DNA of 64,000 bases, from positions 624,612-688,611 of the forward strand of contig MNCI01000596.1 in NCBI GenBank assembly GCA_015680685.1, read 5' to 3'. Positions 33,440 through 44,799 of this stretch are shown piece by piece. The position numbers and the translations under genes are program-made. Each line of letters opens with the position of its first letter. Position 1 is the stretch's first letter. This DNA is from Gnetum montanum. Taxonomy: Eukaryota; Streptophyta; Gnetopsida; Gnetales; Gnetaceae. The notes below the pieces were generated by a model. The model had not been told where the DNA came from. It saw nothing but the letters and a program-made list of their open reading frames with translations, and searched no databases.

Positions 33440-35711
33440 CTAAAAGACCCATAGCCAAAGGACCCTCACAAGAAAGGGGTAAGAAACTTAGAGGTAGAGG
33501 AAAAGCTAGAGAATAGACTTCACAAGCAAAGAAGAAGGGTTAATCCTTTGGCATTCATCAGTAAACACTTATCATTTAACATTTTTCATAATCTCAAGAG
33601 TAGGGATAGCACCTCACACTATTAGGCAAATGTCTCCAAGCTATTCAAGAAAATTCTATCATGTAAATACTTATTATGGAACTTAACTTTGGATTGTTCA
33701 TAGAATTTGCACCTATCAACGTCCAAGTGTAGCTCTAAGCCTACCCTCTTTGGTCAAATCTATCATGTAGTGATGAGTGATATTTAGGGGAAGTCTACCA
33801 ATTTTGAAAAAAATAAGTAAGATGATGCTACTATCAAAATTAAGGGAATCACAATGTCCTATTTAGTTGAAGTAATCGTAAAGGCATTGAATCTTCCAAA
33901 TGTTAGAGCAAATATTGCAAAAATCTCTACAAGATCTAACACATATGCAAAGAAGTTATGGCTACAAAGGGCTTATGGTAAAGTAGATAAAGAATATAAG
34001 TAATTCTTTGCGAAAGAAAAGATATATTTCAAGTTTGGAACTTACCACATTTTCCTCACCAAAGAATTAAAGAGGATTTCCACCTATGCTACACAAGGAA
34101 GTGTCATCCTTATGAGGGAATTTGAGGAAAACATGACTTACTTATTATTTCTAGAAATCCAAAGAAAATTTGAAGAGAAGAAGGTAGAAAAACTCACTTT
34201 TCCAGTTTCCTTGTCTTATTAGAAGACTATGCAAGCAAGCAAGAATTATAAGCTACACAAATGATGTCCTATGCAAGGCCTAGAATGCATCCTATGCTAA
34301 GATGTCATAGACAATGTCTCCTAAGAAAGATCAACTAGAGAAGCCAATAGGTACTAAGGGAGCTATAGGATCCACACCAACAAGAAACATCCTAGCCATG
34401 AGACAGGAGCAAGTAGGACCCAGTGGATCAACACCAGTTGGTGATAGACTTGGATCAAGTGCTTCACTAGCACAACAAGACTATAGACCTTCTATGAGCC
34501 ATCTCTTGTAAATAGTAGAAACCATTATTTGGGGAAATAGAGAAGTCTCATGTATTTACCAAGTCAAGGACAATCTTGTAAGGATTGTAGTATTAATAGG
34601 ATATACCAGTGGTTAAATATCATTATAGGTAGGAGAAGATGAGGATTGGGCATAGTAAATATCAAGGAACACTACATCCTTCCAAGTTATGCTAGAGGTC
34701 AGAGAAGGAGCCATAGTTGTGATCATGCAATACTTGGATGCAGTAGGAGTAGCTAAAGTTATTACTAATCATATTAAGAATCCTTTAATGTTCCCATTAT
34801 GCCACCAATAGATATGACTAGAACCAAAGACATAGAAACCATAGCTAGAACCTCCATGGCTCCACAAGAGTATGAAGATATCCTAGATCAATTGCTATAG
34901 ATAGGGCAAGTGATGCAAAACCTTTTTGGTATCCCTAGAAATATTACTATAGTATAGTCAAAGCTTATTTCAACAAAGGGCAAGCTAGTAATGGCCAAAA
35001 CTAGAGTTGAACATGTAGAGAATGAGGTTTAAAGGTTGCAAACTAAATTGAAATCATTAAGAGTAGAAAATAGAGATCCTACAAAAAATGTAGTCCCATA
35101 CCATCTAGATAAATTTAGAATTAAACAAGTGGCCCAACTGATATCCACAAATATTTAAGTGAAGATGGAAAAGGAAAAAGCAACATGGAACATCTCAATG
35201 GCTGAAGCATAAATGTATGCACATGCTAAAGCCCTAAGTGACATAGAGGGAGAAAATAAGAACATTGCTATATAGAACATAAGATTGGTTAATATTAAGA
35301 AAAAAAAGAATGTCATCAAAGAGAGTATCCATCAAATTAGAGAGAAATTTGCAAGAGTTAAGTAGAAAAAGCAAAAATGTGTCTAGGGAGAATAGAATCC
35401 TATCAATGGAAGAACATGCAATCCACTAGAAATTAGTTATTGCAATTATTTCATGGAAAAATAAGGTCAAAAACCAAGAAAGACTAAAAGAGAATTTGAG
35501 AGATCAAGTGGGCATGTATAAAGAAATTAATAAAAAAGAAATCTAGATGACCAAAGCCAAAATTAGCATCATCATTAGATAGACACTTTATTGGTAGCCA
35601 AATTTGGATGGTGTTGCCCATGTTCATGAAGCTAGAGTAAAGAATAAGGACTTGTAAATCGAAGATCATACAAAATACATGAGATTAGAAAATCTCCAAT
35701 ATGCTAATTAT
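33440..35711 (+). pseudogene. Gy-D ORF-X: conserved N-terminal domain plus helical region
   Basis: From about 33,440 a basic stretch (QERGKKLRGRGKAR), then at 33,832-34,230 a long frame with one stop: IKIKGITMSYLVEVIVKALN, NVRANIAKIST, KKLWLQRAYG, REFEENMTYLLFLEIQRKFE and KLTFPVSL. This block aligns clearly with minus-strand 40,948-40,545 of Gy-B. Then a Ser/Thr/Gly-rich linker (34,310-34,510), ITNHIKNP (34,750) and DILDQLL...NLFGIPRN (34,880-34,940), then a Lys/Glu-rich helical region (HVENEV, QTKLKSLRVENRD, IKESIHQIREKF, to 35,700). Function unknown. It lies where env lies in env-bearing gypsy elements, yet I see no signal peptide or membrane segment. The N-terminal block could be related to gag-associated or mobile-domain proteins. 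Confidence 0.6.
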
Positions 35712-37330
35712 TGGTGACTGTTTGGGATGCGACCGCCAACGAGTGTCCTCAAACAAGATTTAGGTGCTTGCTGGTCTCTGGCAACACCAAGGCCCAGATA
35801 CCTCCAAATAGACTCAGTAGTTAATGTGAGTATGTGTGTGTGCTGTTGCAATGTGCGGTTGTGAAATATGAAACAATTGCATTGTGTGTAAACTACAAAT
35901 GACTTATCTTAAAGAGATTCAGCCAACTTTGCCAAGTACTGTGAGTTCCTCTTTTGTTCAATTGCATAGTTTATGCGGTCCTTATAATACCTACTTGTAA
36001 CAAATAAAATTTTGCAAAAACATTTGAGCACAACTCTACAAATCTACTTCTAATTTTCCCTAGAGAAAGAGATAGTTCCACAAGAAAACTAGAAATAGAG
36101 CGAGATTCAATGGAAATAGACAGAAAGGAAATAAGATTTGTGTTAAGACCTCAAATATTTAAACAAGGTAAAATGATACGAGTAAACACTTCACAATAAA
36201 GCTATCCCAAATTCAATATCTACGAATTGTTCAAACTTCCAAGGCTCAAATAAGCAATTTCTTCGAGACAATCCTACTATGCTACCAAAAAATTGCTGTG
36301 TAAACTATCACGTACAAGACTCCATTTTGGCTAGATAATGGATGTCAACAATTGCATTCAACAAAACCTTCAAAAGACTTGACAATTTCTGATTGAAATA
36401 CCATGGAGATTCACTTTAAAGATAAAAAGAAGCTATTCTGGTCCCATCAAAATACCAAAGATTTTCTGAACCCTCTTGACTATTGAATCGTTCAACGGCA
36501 TGACTACAAGCAGAGGCTCTCTTACAACAATCTCAATAGCAGTTCTTATACGTTGCACAATAATAAAATTTACTACTAAAATGCTCTTAAGGCTTTTAAA
36601 CACAAGCGCTTCTATGGCAAAATTTTAACAGAAATTTTCTATCGGGCAACAAGAACAATAAGAGCAATCTAAAAATCCCAAAATTACTTGCCAAGGATGA
36701 TACTATCTAAACCACTAGCTAAACAATTTAAACAAAATAAAAAAAAATAAGCATAACTCACAGGACTATGAAAAAGAGGCTGAAATCTTTTTTTTAGCAA
36801 ACCATCTTACAAGAAATCTTTTACAATTTCTTCTTTACAATTCTCTTCTTCCAAGACTCAAAGTGTGTCTCCAAGTGAGAGCCCAAGTGTGATCCCAAGT
36901 CTTCCAAAGTGTGTTGTATTGTCCCTCCCTTGTGTTTTTTTTCTTCTTACCCCTAAAGCCTTTTTATAGGGTTCAAAGGTAATTACATACTTTAAAATAT
37001 CTTAGCTAACTTCTCTCCCAAGTAAGGAAGTTACAACTTACCCAACTAGTTAGGAGATATTTCTCAGCAATTTAGTTGGGAAGTTATGTAGTTAGGAAGT
37101 TATACATAAAGTTAGGAGGAATTTATGCTAACATTGATATTTGTAAATATTACAAATATTTTATGGGTAATAACTTATACAATAATGTTTGAAAAATAAA
37201 TTCAAAAATAAATTCAAGACCTCAATATTTTGAGAGCTTCATTCACTTGGAATAATTAAATTAATGGTAAGTCTTCAGCCGGGCACTTGGAATAATTAAA
37301 TTAATGGTAAGTCTTTAGCGATGGATAAAA
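35712..37330 (-). repeat. LTR-F1: LTR on the minus strand inside Gy-D ORF-X
   Basis: The minus strand ends in CAAACAGTCACCA (plus 35,712 TGGTGACTG) and has CCTATAAAAAGGCTTTAGGGG (TATA near plus 36,965-36,975), then R/U5 sequence with CTTGTAAGATGG, TTAGCTAGTGGTTTAG, AATCTCGCTCTATTTCTAG, TTTTATTTGTTACAAGTAGG and GGTGTTGCCAGAGACCAGCAAGCACCTAAA. All of these recur in plus orientation at 57,000-58,142 (LTR-F2). About 1.4-1.6 kb. The U3 edge is not exact; a 40-bp tandem duplication (CACTTGGAATAATTAAATTA at 37,244 and 37,284) lies near it. Confidence 0.7.
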
Positions 37331-38410
37331 CTGCAACTCTAGCATCAGTTAAAATATCTCCTACCCTACTAATTCGGTTGTACATCTGTCTTAGTGTACC
37401 TTCATGTCTCTGTTGCCACGTTTAGTGGATTGGTATGACGATAACGAATGCGTCGGCGTCGGGCACTGCGGCTGTTTTGGGAAATTCGGATTGCAGGTTC
37501 TAGGAGTGAACAACATTTGTGATTTGCATTTTTAACCACCTGAAATTTTGAAATGAGTTCCTAGCCGCGATGTTATTTCTATTTTCATCCTTGTTGTAGC
37601 AATCAAATTCATCTATTTCTGCCTGTATTTTCCAAGGCATTCCTGGCCGCGGTGAATCCTTGGGCACACAACCACGAAATTTGCTGAGTTGTTTGAAAAC
37701 AACACTGAGGCGGGTAGGGTTTGGTGATGCGTAGAATAGTGGTGCAGAAATCGATAGGGTTTGGTGGTGTGCGAGGCTACACAGAGGCCCTTATGGCTCT
37801 GTTTAATGTGGAACAGAGGTGGTCATCACTGCTCGTGGTCTGTCAATTCAAACCTCCGTTGACCCAGAATGTTGTTCTAAAAAAAAAAGAAACGTCGATG
37901 ACTATTTTTTTTCATTTTCCTGAAAACAGTAGATTAGGGATTGAGTCGTCCCTATCCATATTAGAACGAGTGGAACGAAGTGCTTCCTTGGGGTTACGCA
38001 GCGCTTAGTAGTGAGACGAACCTGCATTCGATTCAAATCATAACCAGAGGGCTTGGCACGGGGAATGAGTCTTGGGCTCGAGGTCCTCCGGGGATTTTCG
38101 GTGATCACACTTTCTTTTTCAGGCCCATATTTCAGTCACTGCTTCCATTACTAGGGTTCGTGTGGTGATGGCGATTTTCCTGGTGCCTGTCTGCGTCGTG
38201 TTATGCATTGTGCGGCCAGCGATTTTGTCACTCCTACTGCCTAGGTAAAAATGTGATGTGATTTTCTGGAACACCATGATTGGGAGTGGACTGGAAACCC
38301 TACAAATTTTTGGGTGCTTCAAAAAATTAGAGATTCAACCCAATCAGATTATTTTCGTTCATGTTCTGTTTGCTTGTAGTCACGCAGGATTTGTGCACGA
38401 ATGATTAATT
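37331..38410. other. Less AT-rich insert, no gene recognised
   Basis: This stretch has more G+C and CpG than its surroundings (for example GCGTCGGCGTCGGGCACTGCGG near 37,450), as expected for younger or low-copy sequence. Overlapping short frames exist on both strands (37,721-38,008 plus; 37,902-38,108 and 38,119-38,322 minus) but none is recognised. It may be gene-derived flank or a promoter carried next to the kinase fragment. Confidence 0.4.
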
Positions 38411-38635
38411 TTAAAATCTTCCGAGAAAGTCTTCAAAATAGTTGACGTTGCCTTCAAAGTTGTTGAATGATAAATTTAAAATCTGAAGAAAAGTAAGGTT
38501 GGACAAAGACTCTGGAATAGAACCTATAATCTTGCTATGAAAAAAAAACATGTTCTCTTGTGCAAGCTTGTTGCCCAAGGATTTTGACCGGTTCCCATCA
38601 AAAATGTTTGAAGGAAAAATTAACATTGACCGCAT
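38411..38635 (-). pseudogene. LRR receptor-kinase fragment
   Basis: A 74-codon minus-strand frame has IIGSIPESLSNLTFLQILNL then SFNNFEGNV, the exact pattern of plant LRR receptor-like kinases (G-S-I-P-x-x-L-x-N-L-x-x-L-x-x-L-N-L-S-x-N-x-x-x-G). Only one to two repeats are present; no signal peptide, transmembrane or kinase part is seen nearby. It lies between LTR-F1 and the resumption of Gy-D ORF-X, so it was probably carried in by a retroelement or is a filler from repair. Confidence 0.65.
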
Positions 38636-38879
38636 TCAACCATTCAACAATATGAATTGCAATGTTTCTGTTTAATCAGTGCAGAAATAATTTTACCCTA
38701 CACCACTAGACTGCTAAATTTGTGTTGTTGCAGAGATTCATAAGCTTACTATAGGAATGGTGCTCCTATATATATTTTTTCTTAAATAAAAAGAATGCTA
38801 TTGTTAACTTATTCTTTTCCTTTCAAGCTGAAAATTTAGCCACTTCTCCAAAAACTCTTAACCAATTTAATCCTGCCTG

Positions 38880-39520
38880 CTCCATGAAATGGCCACATGT
38901 GCCAACACTAGTCTAGCCATGCTCATAGTAGGTAGACCTAGAAATAAGCTAGAGCAACAAGTGATCATAGTTAATGCACCATATGAAAAATAGTTTGTAG
39001 ATAGGAAAGATGTCCAACAAAAAGTTACACATTGCAAACTTTGAACTTTAAGTAGTTAAGGTGAGCTACTAGAATTAGAAGGACATCGTAGCAAATTTGA
39101 TCCAAAAAATGATAGATTACCAAAAACTAAGAAAAGTGGCTAGAGAATTTGAGGAAGAATGATGATAGTTCATGACATGGTATGTGAAGGTAAATAAGAT
39201 GTTTTCACAAATACCTTGCCCCTAAAAAGTACCAACTCTAGCAAACATTGTTAAATTCGCCTAGATGGTACATGATCTCAGATCAGAAGAAGAAAAGATT
39301 TGGGCATTACTTAACCATTGTCAATTTCAAAAGTCTAATGACAAAGAAAAGAAACCAATGGAGGATCCACCACTACTATGAACCTAATGACTACATCGAG
39401 CTCCAAAGTTTTGTTTTGTCTTATTTTATTATCATATGTGTCCATCATGTAATGCATGATAATTTTGTAAACATCACTTGAATCACAATTCTACATTCGT
39501 AGTAGAGTTAGTCATGTAAA
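38880..39520 (+). pseudogene. Gy-D ORF-X, C-terminal end
   Basis: ORF-X-like helical sequence resumes: VANLIQKMIDYQKLRKVAREFEEE (39,086-39,160), ending in a stop, then a 77-codon frame (39,248-39,481) with NSPRWYMISDQKKKRF. The latter corresponds in place to the V-G-D-Q-I-D-G-E segment of Gy-B at about 13,880. The polypurine tract follows 100-140 bases later. The left edge (38,640-38,880) is unclear and may hold more inserted sequence. Confidence 0.5.
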
Positions 39521-39616
39521 TAAGTCATAGTATACAAGTTTATATACAACCCCAAAAATTTTGTAAGGGACTCTATCATCATTTTTCTTAACTTAAGGAT
39601 GAGTTTCCAGTTAGTT

Positions 39617-39625
39617 GTGAGGGTA
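39617..39625 (+). other. 3' polypurine tract of Gy-D
   Basis: GTGAGGGTA immediately precedes the 3' LTR start TGATAAAATC; compare GGGGGTA in Gy-C. Confidence 0.55.
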
Positions 39626-40531
39626 TGATAAAATCATTTTAGTCATCCAATGTAATATCCTATTTACAATATTGTAGCTTTGCTTATGTCATCGTAGATA
39701 TGATGCAGTGGATCTTGGTCTCCATTATAAATACCAAATCACTGTCATGTCAAAGGAACAACTTTGTTCCAACACTTAGGCAAATTCTTGTAGTTTTTTC
39801 TCTTGATTTACACTTAGTAATATAGTGAATGCCCATAGTATGGTAGTAATCAATTATATGGAATCTTTATTTGAGTGAATTGTTCTTGAGCATAGTTCAT
39901 GACTAGAAATAAAGATCAAGATTTTTCCACTAGTACAACATTCTACTAATCTACTTGACATTAATTAGTTCATTTTCTTACTTAGTTAATTTTCATCTTT
40001 TTAATATGCTTACTTTGATTAAATCATTTATAGATTCTAAGGACTTTACTATTCCATCATTCATTAATATGGTATTATAGGTACAACTAGTTTTGAACAT
40101 ATAGTATAATTTTTTGGTAATCCCAGTATTGTTATTACTTGGTTCACTTAGTAGCATAATACTTGACAACCCCAGTGATAGTTGCATAAGCCCAAGACAT
40201 GAATGGTAAAACTAGGAATGGATACTTATTGCCTATAAGATAGAATAGTTTCTCTACTTGCATTGCACTTAGATTTAGATTCTATTAATCTATTTTGATT
40301 ATGTTTACACTTAGTCTTAATTTGAGCCAACACCATCAATCTATCATATGTCTCACCAAGAGTTAAACCATACAACTTGCACTTTAATAACTTAAAGTGA
40401 GGAGACAATGATCATTAACTAAGCCTCAACTACTAGTGAATTTATATTGACCATTCATGGATTATGATCAAGTCACACATGTATACTTGTGATTTGTATG
40501 ATGAAGTGTTGGAATACCTAGGTGATCATCA
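39626..40531 (+). repeat. 3' LTR of Gy-D
   Basis: About 906 bp. TATAAATA at 39,726-39,733; AGAAATAAAGATCAAGATT at about 39,903; end GGTGATCATCA. It aligns with the 5' LTR in segment order but with heavy divergence. No primer-site sequence follows it, so it is a 3' or solo LTR. Gy-B ORF-X begins on the opposite strand at the next base. Confidence 0.7.
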
Positions 40532-41310
40532 AGTAGGGAAAGGGAAGTGTCTTCCTATTTTTCTCATTTTCTTTAAAAGATTTTTTGATTTTAAGGAAGG
40601 TGAGTTAGGGTAGGTTGACATGGAATTTTCTTCTTAGAGTTGCACATGCCTTGGTGGAAAAGGTAGTTACCTTGCTAGGCCTCATAATGTGATTGAGGTG
40701 AGATGCCATGATCTTGAAATAGGCTCACTCTACTTTGATAAGGGCACTATAGTCCTTATGGTTTACTCCATAGCATTATTGGATCCATTTTTTTCTAGCC
40801 TCAAGATTTTCTTGTGTTGAGATTTCTACTAGCTTTGCCCTAGTATTTAGCAATTTGAGGATCTCTATAATTACCTTAACTACATAGGAGATGGTAATAT
40901 CCTTGATTTTCACAGTCATATCTCCTTGTTAGTTGTTCTAGAAGAGACAAGTCTCTTCCATTTATCATTTTCCATTGAAGGAGAGAATGGACCATAGAGA
41001 AGACCCTTGCAATTTTTTTTGACCTCTTTTGCTACTAGCTCTAGGAAAGATTTGAAATTTAACTCCTAAAGAATGGAGCTTTGAACTTCCTTGCTGTGGA
41101 TCTTCTCCAAGAAGGCCTTTGTAAATGTGACCTCCAAGTTAGATTACAGTCTTGAGAGTTCATCCTACCTAGACTATCCTATCTTTGCTATGGAAATCTA
41201 GCAAATAGAGTTCACCTTGGGCTTCTCTCGTAAGAGCTTTGTAGCATGGATCACCTTAGTAGCCTATTCTTGGGGTGGTTTCTATTGTTATGGTTATCCT
41301 ATTCCTACTC
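40532..41310 (-). pseudogene. Gy-B ORF-X, N-terminal part
   Basis: Minus strand from about 41,310: EAQGELYLLDFHSKDRI, then from 40,920 VKIKDITISYVVKVIIEIL, NTRAKLVEISTQ, ARKKWIQ, YGVNHKDY, KACATLRRKFHVNL and FLKIKKSFKENEKN. It aligns collinearly with Gy-D 33,832-34,230 and ends at the very edge of the Gy-D 3' LTR. Stops lie after KKWIQ and at three or more other sites. Between the last base here and 25,330 about 460 bases present in the Gy-D copy are missing, so a deletion or an indel difference must be assumed. Confidence 0.65.
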
Positions 41311-43372
41311 AAGGCTGTTTTTCTCAAGGTTGCGATGAGCCTCATATTTGAAGTTCTTTCTCTTGTGTCATTTATGATCGCAAACTTAACCCAAGATTAG
41401 TTAGTTGGATATAAACTTGTTTATATATAATACCTTGCACTGTTTGATGAGGTTAAGTTGGTTGAATGTTAAAATTTTATCATTAAGTTCTTATTTTGTT
41501 ATCATAGATGTATGATAATATTTTATTATTATTTTAAGTTTTTTTTGATGAAGGTTGGATGTTGGTATTAACATTTTGGATTATTATTTTAATACCTTAT
41601 CTATGAAGTGTTAGCAAGATTTTTTGAAAAATTTTGTTCAAAAATTTCAATGTTTAATTTTTCCATGACATAAAGTGTACCACCAAAAGCTTGAGAATCA
41701 AAAAATGGATGAAAACAGGTAAGTGTTAAGAAAGTTATGGCTCTTGAAATGCTCTACACTCTAGAAAATTATGAAAACTCCTCTTGTGTTTAACGAAAAT
41801 GATAAAAAAATGAGCTAAGTTTCACATGTATTTATAGCATATTTGTGCCTCATCGATGAGGATGTGTTGATGCGGTTGTTCATAGTCATTTTTCAACTTA
41901 AGATATTAAGGAAATTTGAATGAGTTTGGAGTCAAAACAGGAACTAAATGAAAGGAGAAAAGCTAGGAAACCAAGGTAACATCTTTTGAAGTTCTAAGTA
42001 AGAAATTAGGGTAAATCAAGTACATGGAATGAGGAAATATGAGATGTTTCTTAAGCAATATTAGAAGCAAACTAGGTGATGTAGACTATCTAGGTTATGG
42101 AGTTTATGGATGATGTAGGCTTAGGGATATGGAATTTATACTGAAGGTAACTAAAAGTTATGTAAGTGGATCCTTCCTAAAATGGGCTTATGCCTAAAGA
42201 TTCCCTTAAACTCATCATAGGGATTTTGTAGGAACCTTGGATGATGAATGGTGGTTCATTTTAGATACCATAACAACATAATGGATTATCTGAAGATTAT
42301 GTAATCTACAAAACAAGACCAATAGCTGACCATAACATGGGGTAGTGAGGTGAGAAAATAGAGTGCTAGAATGGTAAAGAGAGTTTGTGAAAGAAAAATT
42401 TATATCATAGTTACAAAAGATCCTTCATGAAATGCATGATTAGAATGATCCAATGCTAGTCTGTTTTGAGTATAGACCAAGTCCATACCAAGTTTAGTAG
42501 CTTTACATTGATGTATTCCTTCTTTCTTACCATGATGAGTTTATGACAACCACAAAGAATAATCATCACTCTAAGAAAAGAAGAAAAGAGAAGAAGGAAG
42601 TAGTTAGAGTATATTTAGAAAGAAATTTAAGCCATAGTTAGAATGGTGCCTTTAAGCATGATTGACATGTCTATCTAGCCTAATAATCAGTTCTTGCATC
42701 CCAAGAGATCTTTAGAGAGGTGTTCTTTGAATTCCTATTATTTGTTTTGGGAACCACACCTTACAAGGACATACTTCCTTTATGGTCAATAGTAGGAATG
42801 ATGACATGCCCATGAAGAGCCATAGAACTTAGGAGGAAAGTTGAAAAAAGAACCAACAAGTTCCCTTGAGGCTACAGACTTTTTCATTCCCTCTTAATTC
42901 TTTCCTAGGTCATTGAGCAATGAGTTTAGATGTTACTTTTAGTATTCATGTAAAAGAATCATCATGCTACCATGATATAGATCTTCTTATAAGATAGATA
43001 GAATGGATGGATGTCATGAGCACACTACCTAGTGTACTAGAAAATTGATAACTTATTAGTCGAGGGCATAATCCAAGGATAAAATTGACATGAATGAGAA
43101 ACTTTAATCTTTATAGATGCATTGAATAATTACTAAAGTTTACAATAGTCATGGAATAAAATTAGAGATTATCATTAAATTGAACAAAAGTAACAATGAA
43201 AGCCAAAGTAAAAGGGAAAAAGTAAAAAGTACAAAAGGAAAAAAATATAAACTAAATATTAAAATATAAAGAAAATGAACAATGTATAAAGAATGATGTA
43301 AAAAAAAAGAAACAAAAAGAAAAGAAAAGAAAAGAAAAATGTTTCATCCTCATCAAGATGTTAAGGTATCGG
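41311..43372 (-). other. Gy-B 3' non-coding region, nothing coding recognised
   Basis: No coding similarity was seen. The minus strand just downstream of 43,373 has a T-rich run (TTTTCTTTTCTTTTC, 43,300-43,340), as after the internal polypurine tract of Gy-C. A segment near 41,618-41,700 resembles minus-strand sequence outside the element at about 50,045-49,960. Confidence 0.45.
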
Positions 43373-43389
43373 TTATCTCCCCAACGACT
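43373..43389 (-). other. Internal polypurine tract of Gy-B
   Basis: The minus strand reads AGTCGTTGGGGAGATAACC, equivalent to CAGTCATGGGGGAGATGG after Gy-C pol, at the same place relative to the integrase end. Confidence 0.5.
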
Positions 43390-43559
43390 AAGTTGAAAGT
43401 AGGAGATTTGAAAAATGAAGTGAGATTGTTCTTGATTTAAGGTATTATTGTTGTAGCTAGTTACTTGGAATTCTATGAAAGATTTAAGTTGTTGGATGTT
43501 GACTAGCATGTGCTTTTGGGGGCTTGTTGGATGGTAAATTATCATAACCTTAGAAGGAA

Positions 43560-44560
43560 AAGTTGAGTGTATAATATATGGTCCTTTTCATAATGTTTGG
43601 AACTTGGTCCATTATGGCACATGGATGGGATTCTAATAGAGAACCTTATCTCCTAGTTTGAATTCAACTTTTTGTATCTAGGTATCACGACATTATTTTT
43701 TGTATTCCTTGTACACTTCATTTATTATAAGAGCTACTTTATGATTTTTATCTAGCAGATTGATTATTATAAGTCTTTCTTTTACTGGTAGGTTAATGTC
43801 TAAGTCAAGCTCACATGTGTTTGTGAGTATACGAGGTTTAGTTTAAATTGGAAATTTAGGTAAATTTCTATATACTAACTCATAGAGAGAGTAGCCTATA
43901 GAAATTTTCCATATTGAGTGATATGCTAGGAGGACATCATTAAGTTTGATATCCTGGTGTTTGCTATATCTACTAATGGTCTATGTTATGATTTTAGTAA
44001 TCTCCCTATTCATTACTTTAGCTTGAATATTAGCTTAAGCATGGTAGGATGTTGTAAGTTTATGTTGCATCCCTAAGCATTGTATTAACTTATGGAAAGT
44101 AGCTCCTATGAAGTGTGTTCCTTTATCAGAAGTTAGTGGTCTAGCCATACCAATGCTATTTATCACTCATTGCTAGAAAAATCAAGCTACAGTAGTAGAG
44201 GTACAGTCAAGAATAGTTGTAGCTTTAGTCCATTTTATATAGTAGTCAACAACAATAATGATAGAAGACGTTCATTGGACATGAGAGTGATTGATCGCAT
44301 GAAGTTAATTTCTCAAATATTAAAGGCTTTGGTGGTTAAATCCACTATTGTCATTCATTAATCTTTTAACATCTTTCACACAAACAGGTAAAGTGATGGG
44401 TGTTCCTAAAGATCATTAACCAAAAATATCCTACCATTAGGATCTTTATGGCCATTCTCCTTCCTACAAAATGGTTCCCACAAGGGCCCTCATGAGCATC
44501 TTGGAGGAATCTTAGTTGATTTGTATTAGGTACACACCATTGTACTAGGACATTGGTGCA
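43560..44560 (-). pseudogene. Gy-B integrase, broken
   Basis: The zinc-binding region reads AHEGPCGNHFVGRRMA then THHFTCLCERC (44,500-44,395). The core is frame-shifted but nucleotide similarity to Gy-C is evident, including a Ser-Asp-Lys-Gly-Thr-His-Phe-like stretch (SDKGTHF) at about 44,120 where Gy-C has SDNGTHF. The C-terminal part continues to about 43,560. Not functional. Confidence 0.7.
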
Positions 44561-44799
44561 AACATTATATAGGTTTCCCTCTATCTCTATGTACTGCTTA
44601 ACTTGGTGGAGATACTGCTATTTTCTCCTATGGTCCCATCTAGTAGGAGACTCCTATATAAGTAGATATAAGAGGAATTTATCATATCAATATGTGATCC
44701 TTGATGTGTGAAATTTAGTTTCCTTAGTGAAGAGAATCTCATTTGGGAATTAATTAGACAAGGGTTCTTCATCATCATCATTATTCCATCTTGACTGAG

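Larger units (their letters stand above)
25331..40531 (+). mobile_element. Gy-D: plus-strand gypsy element with ORF-X, rearranged
   Basis: 5' LTR 25,331-26,218, primer site, gag 26,352-28,139, an inverted pol block 28,146-30,430, 3' non-coding 31,300-33,050, ORF-X 33,440-35,711 and about 38,880-39,520, polypurine tract and 3' LTR 39,626-40,531. The two LTRs are of similar length but strongly diverged, so it is old. No convincing target duplication (CAAGG left, AGTAG right). It interrupts ORF-X of Gy-B. LTR-F1 and a receptor-kinase fragment are inserted in its ORF-X. Confidence 0.65.

Noticed and set aside
37721-38322. Overlapping frames on both strands in the low-AT insert as a cellular gene
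   Set aside because: No recognisable domain, frames are short and conflict; higher G+C alone explains fewer stops.
25326-40536. Target-site duplication for Gy-D
   Set aside because: CAAGG on the left and AGTAG on the right do not match; either the borders are a few bases off or the duplication has decayed.
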